Source of the DNA: JBLHKE01 sp047619485 | GTDB taxonomy: Bacteria > Verrucomicrobiota > Verrucomicrobiia > Verrucomicrobiales > DEV007 | Reading direction: 5' to 3' | Length of the DNA: 7,170 bases | Assembly: GCA_047619485.1 (NCBI GenBank) | Contig: JBLHKE010000401.1 | Coordinates: 1-7,170 of the forward strand | Shown here: piece by piece, positions 5,963-7,170 of the stretch | Position numbering within the stretch: position 1 is the first letter of the stretch | How the letters are laid out: every line of letters begins with the position of its first letter | Translations under genes and position numbers: made by a program | Notes under the pieces: model-generated | Databases searched by the model: none | Told to the model about the DNA's origin: nothing | The model's input: only the letters and a program-made list of their open reading frames with translations

Positions 5963-6120
5963 CGTAGCGTGGGCTTTCGCCTACGTTCGTATCGACGTTC
6001 CGGTTCGCATATGGTCAGTGTTCTCGCCGGCACTTGCCAGCTGGTCAGCCTCGGTTCGCGCACAGTCCATGATTGAATGGAGGCGTGCTGGCTGCCGCAA
6101 TTACACGTTCGCGCATTACG
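5963..6120. repeat. About 158-bp palindromic intergenic element, copy 2 (REPIN/MITE-like)
   Basis: It is colinear with the element at 3547-3700. Shared blocks are GTAGCGT (5964), ATGGTC (6011), TGCCAG (6035), CGGT plus CGCGCAC (6052-6063), CCAT (6067) and AATGG (6076). The distance from GTAGCGT to ATGGTC is 47 bases in both copies, and from CCAT to AATGG 9 bases in both. Inner arms ATGGTCAGTG (6011-6020) and ATGGACTGTG (6070-6061) are inverted around 6040.5. The right outer arm has decayed to CGTAATGCG (6120-6112). The exact right end is uncertain. Confidence 0.7.
5968..5985 (+). terminator. Hairpin after hflC, within the repeat's left arm
   Basis: CGTGGGC (5968-5974) pairs with GCCTACG (5979-5985) over 7 bp, one of them G-U, with a TTTC loop, 16 bases after the hflC stop. 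TTCGT follows rather than a real T-run. It may end or protect the hflKC transcript, or simply be the REP-like palindrome of the element. Confidence 0.35.
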
Positions 6121-6183
6121 ATTTGTGACGAAGCAACGTGAGTGGTGGTTCCAAGGCGCTTGGGGGTTCTCGCCCCGTTCCTC

Positions 6184-6210
6184 AAAAACTCGAGGCGAGA
6201 CGCCTCAAGT
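6184..6210 (-). terminator. Rho-independent terminator of the ileS-lspA unit
   Basis: Read on the minus strand, ACTTGAGGCG (6210-6201), loop TCT, and CGCCTCGAGT (6197-6188) form a 10-bp stem with one mismatch. TTTTT follows at once (6188-6184, its first T shared with the stem). It lies about 90 bases after the lspA stop. No T-run follows on the plus strand, so it serves the minus-strand unit. It is convergent with hflKC transcription. Confidence 0.65.
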
Positions 6211-6300
6211 CCCATGATCAGGAGCGCGAGCTGATTTCATTTTTCACAAAAAATGACGCGCGTTCGCATGAAGCCTAAGATCGGCCAACTTCTCGCGAAT

Positions 6301-6789
6301 TCAGCTACCGTCGGCTACTTCAGTCTTTTCCTGCGGCTCGGGGAGGAAGGCACTGATGAAGATCAGGCTGGCGGCGATGCAGATGCAAGAGTCGGCGACG
6401 TTGAAGTTGGCGAAGTGTTTCCCCGCCCAGTGGAAGTCTAGGAAGTCGACGACCGATCCGCGGTAAATACGATCAGTTAGGTTGCCGAGAATCCCGGACA
6501 TGAGCAGCGCTGCCGCGAATTTGGCCAGTCTTCCTGGAAACGCCCCGCGCCTCCACAGGACAGGGATCGCGATCAGTGCCGTCAGTGAGACCATGCCGAA
6601 AACCACGTTCGCCCAGGGGCTGCCGTTGGCCATCCCGAAAGCGACGCCCTCGTTGCGGATGTGCGTCAAATTGAAGAACGACGTCACCTCGATGCGTCCG
6701 AAATCCTGCTCGATGTATTTCACCACAAGCGCCTTGGTGATCTGGTCGAGCACGTAGAGCGGTAACGTAAGGTAGAGGATGTATTTCAT
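6301..6789 (-). CDS. lspA: Lipoprotein signal peptidase (signal peptidase II)
   Basis: Aspartyl protease of the inner membrane that removes signal peptides from diacylated prolipoproteins just before the lipid-modified cysteine. The 162-residue length is typical. Four membrane segments are expected near 4-22, 60-79, 88-103 and 132-150. Conserved boxes are LDQITKALV (14-22), FFNLTHIRNEGVAFG (38-52), GNLTDRIYRGSVVDFLDF (102-119) and FNVADSCI (129-136). The catalytic pair is Asp115 in VVDF and Asp133 in NVAD. The ATG at 6789 puts the first membrane helix at the N-terminus. A longer reading to 6897 adds 36 residues that overlap ileS in another frame and is rejected. The start is 13 bp after the ileS stop, a common ileS-lspA arrangement. 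No Shine-Dalgarno is seen. Small oddity: NEGVAFG where many homologues have N.GAAFG. Confidence 0.95.
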   Translation of the reverse strand: MKYILYLTLPLYVLDQITKALVVKYIEQDFGRIEVTSFFNLTHIRNEGVAFGMANGSPWANVVFGMVSLTALIAIPVLWRRGAFPGRLAKFAAALLMSGILGNLTDRIYRGSVVDFLDFHWAGKHFANFNVADSCICIAASLIFISAFLPEPQEKTEVADGS

Positions 6790-6802
6790 CGTGTCGGCCG
6801 AT

Positions 6803-7170
6803 CTATTCTGCCGGAAGGCCGTCGATGACGGTGGCGCAGCGCTCGCACAGTTCGCCATCTGCGCTGACCGTCGGTAGCTGGCGCCAGCAGCGGCCACACT
6901 TGCAGTGCTCGGTCGGTCTGACGGTGGCGGAGAGCGCAGTGCCGATCGTGGTGGTCAGTTCACTGACGAGGAAGAATTCGACCACGCTGTCCTCGTCACC
7001 GAGTAAGTCCAGCGGCGTCGGGCTGCCCTCGGCAACGCTCAGATTCACCGAGGCCGCCAGGTTGTTGCCGATCGATTTCTCTTTGCGCGCGGTCTCGACC
7101 CGTTGCTGGATCGCGGTACGGATCGCCAGCAGCTGTTCGACTTTGTCGGCTGCTTCGGTTCCGGCAAAGT
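6803..7170 (-). CDS. ileS: Isoleucyl-tRNA synthetase, C-terminal end only (runs off right edge)
   Basis: IleRS charges tRNA-Ile and edits mischarged valine. Only the last 121 residues lie in the window. They begin FAGTEAADKVEQLLAIRTA and continue through ETARKEKSIGNNLAASVNLS, the anticodon-binding region pattern of class I IleRS. They end with the C-terminal zinc finger CGRCW...LCERC, with cysteines at visible residues 91, 94, 108 and 111. An extra Cys two residues before the first (CKCGRC) is unlikely to be a ligand. The stop is TAG at 6805-6803. The GTG at 7048 is internal and is not a start. The catalytic HIGH and KMSKS domains lie outside the window. lspA follows 13 bp downstream, and the pair probably shares the terminator at 6184-6210. 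Confidence 0.93.
   Translation of the reverse strand, partial: FAGTEAADKVEQLLAIRTAIQQRVETARKEKSIGNNLAASVNLSVAEGSPTPLDLLGDEDSVVEFFLVSELTTTIGTALSATVRPTEHCKCGRCWRQLPTVSADGELCERCATVIDGLPAE

Larger units (their letters stand above)
5952..6300. other. Convergent intergenic region between hflC and lspA
   Basis: No gene is visible on either strand. The left part (5963-6120) is the second copy of the palindromic element. The right part holds an intrinsic terminator for the ileS-lspA unit and an AT hairpin, TCATTTTT (6237-6244) and AAAAATGA (6249-6256), 45 bases downstream of the lspA stop on the minus strand. Confidence 0.65.

Noticed and set aside
6790..6897. 36-residue N-terminal extension of lspA
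   Set aside because: It lies within the ileS C-terminus in another frame and would put a charged, Ser/Ala-rich stretch before the first membrane helix.
1..7170. CRISPR array, tRNA genes, prophage or defence system
   Set aside because: No regularly spaced repeats, cloverleaf-like sequence or phage or defence protein motifs were seen; the 11-bp tandem repeat has no spacers.

Overview
The window looks like an ordinary chromosomal stretch of a GC-rich, Gram-negative-type bacterium. My best guess is Verrucomicrobiota (Opitutae-like). The reasons are the TraR/DksA type, a RAYT whose C-terminus reads SSAANASQQIRRF, a Ste24-type M48 protease beside a Dus enzyme, and start codons with little or no Shine-Dalgarno sequence. 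This placement is inference from family resemblance, not from a marker gene.

Layout, left to right. (1) 1-292, minus strand: the N-terminal half of a REP-associated tyrosine transposase (RAYT), running off the left edge. (2) 338-660, minus strand: the decayed C-terminal end of a second RAYT. It is interrupted by an in-frame TAG created by three extra copies of an 11-bp tandem repeat. (3) 825-3105, minus strand: a two-gene unit, dusB-like tRNA-dihydrouridine synthase then a Ste24-like M48 membrane metallopeptidase, 13 bp apart. (4) 3167-3505, plus strand: a short C4 zinc-finger TraR/DksA-like protein, divergent from dus. (5) 3870-5951, plus strand: hflK-hflC, the SPFH pair that forms a large membrane assembly around the FtsH protease in other bacteria. 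(6) 6301-7170, minus strand: the end of ileS followed by lspA, with a good intrinsic terminator downstream at 6184-6210.

The non-coding space is the most interesting part. Two intergenic stretches, 3547-3700 (before hflK) and 5963-6120 (just after hflC), hold colinear, diverged copies of one roughly 155-bp element. The element is a long imperfect palindrome whose outer and inner arms share a single centre. The two copies bracket the hflKC operon. Inverted arms around a variable middle are the organisation of REPIN/BIME elements, which RAYTs are thought to mobilise, and a RAYT lies at the window edge. That link is inference.

Functionally the coding genes are housekeeping. They cover membrane-protein quality control (HflKC, M48 protease), lipoprotein maturation (LspA), tRNA charging and modification (IleS, Dus), and a small putative RNA polymerase-binding regulator. 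I see no defence system, prophage, CRISPR array or tRNA gene.
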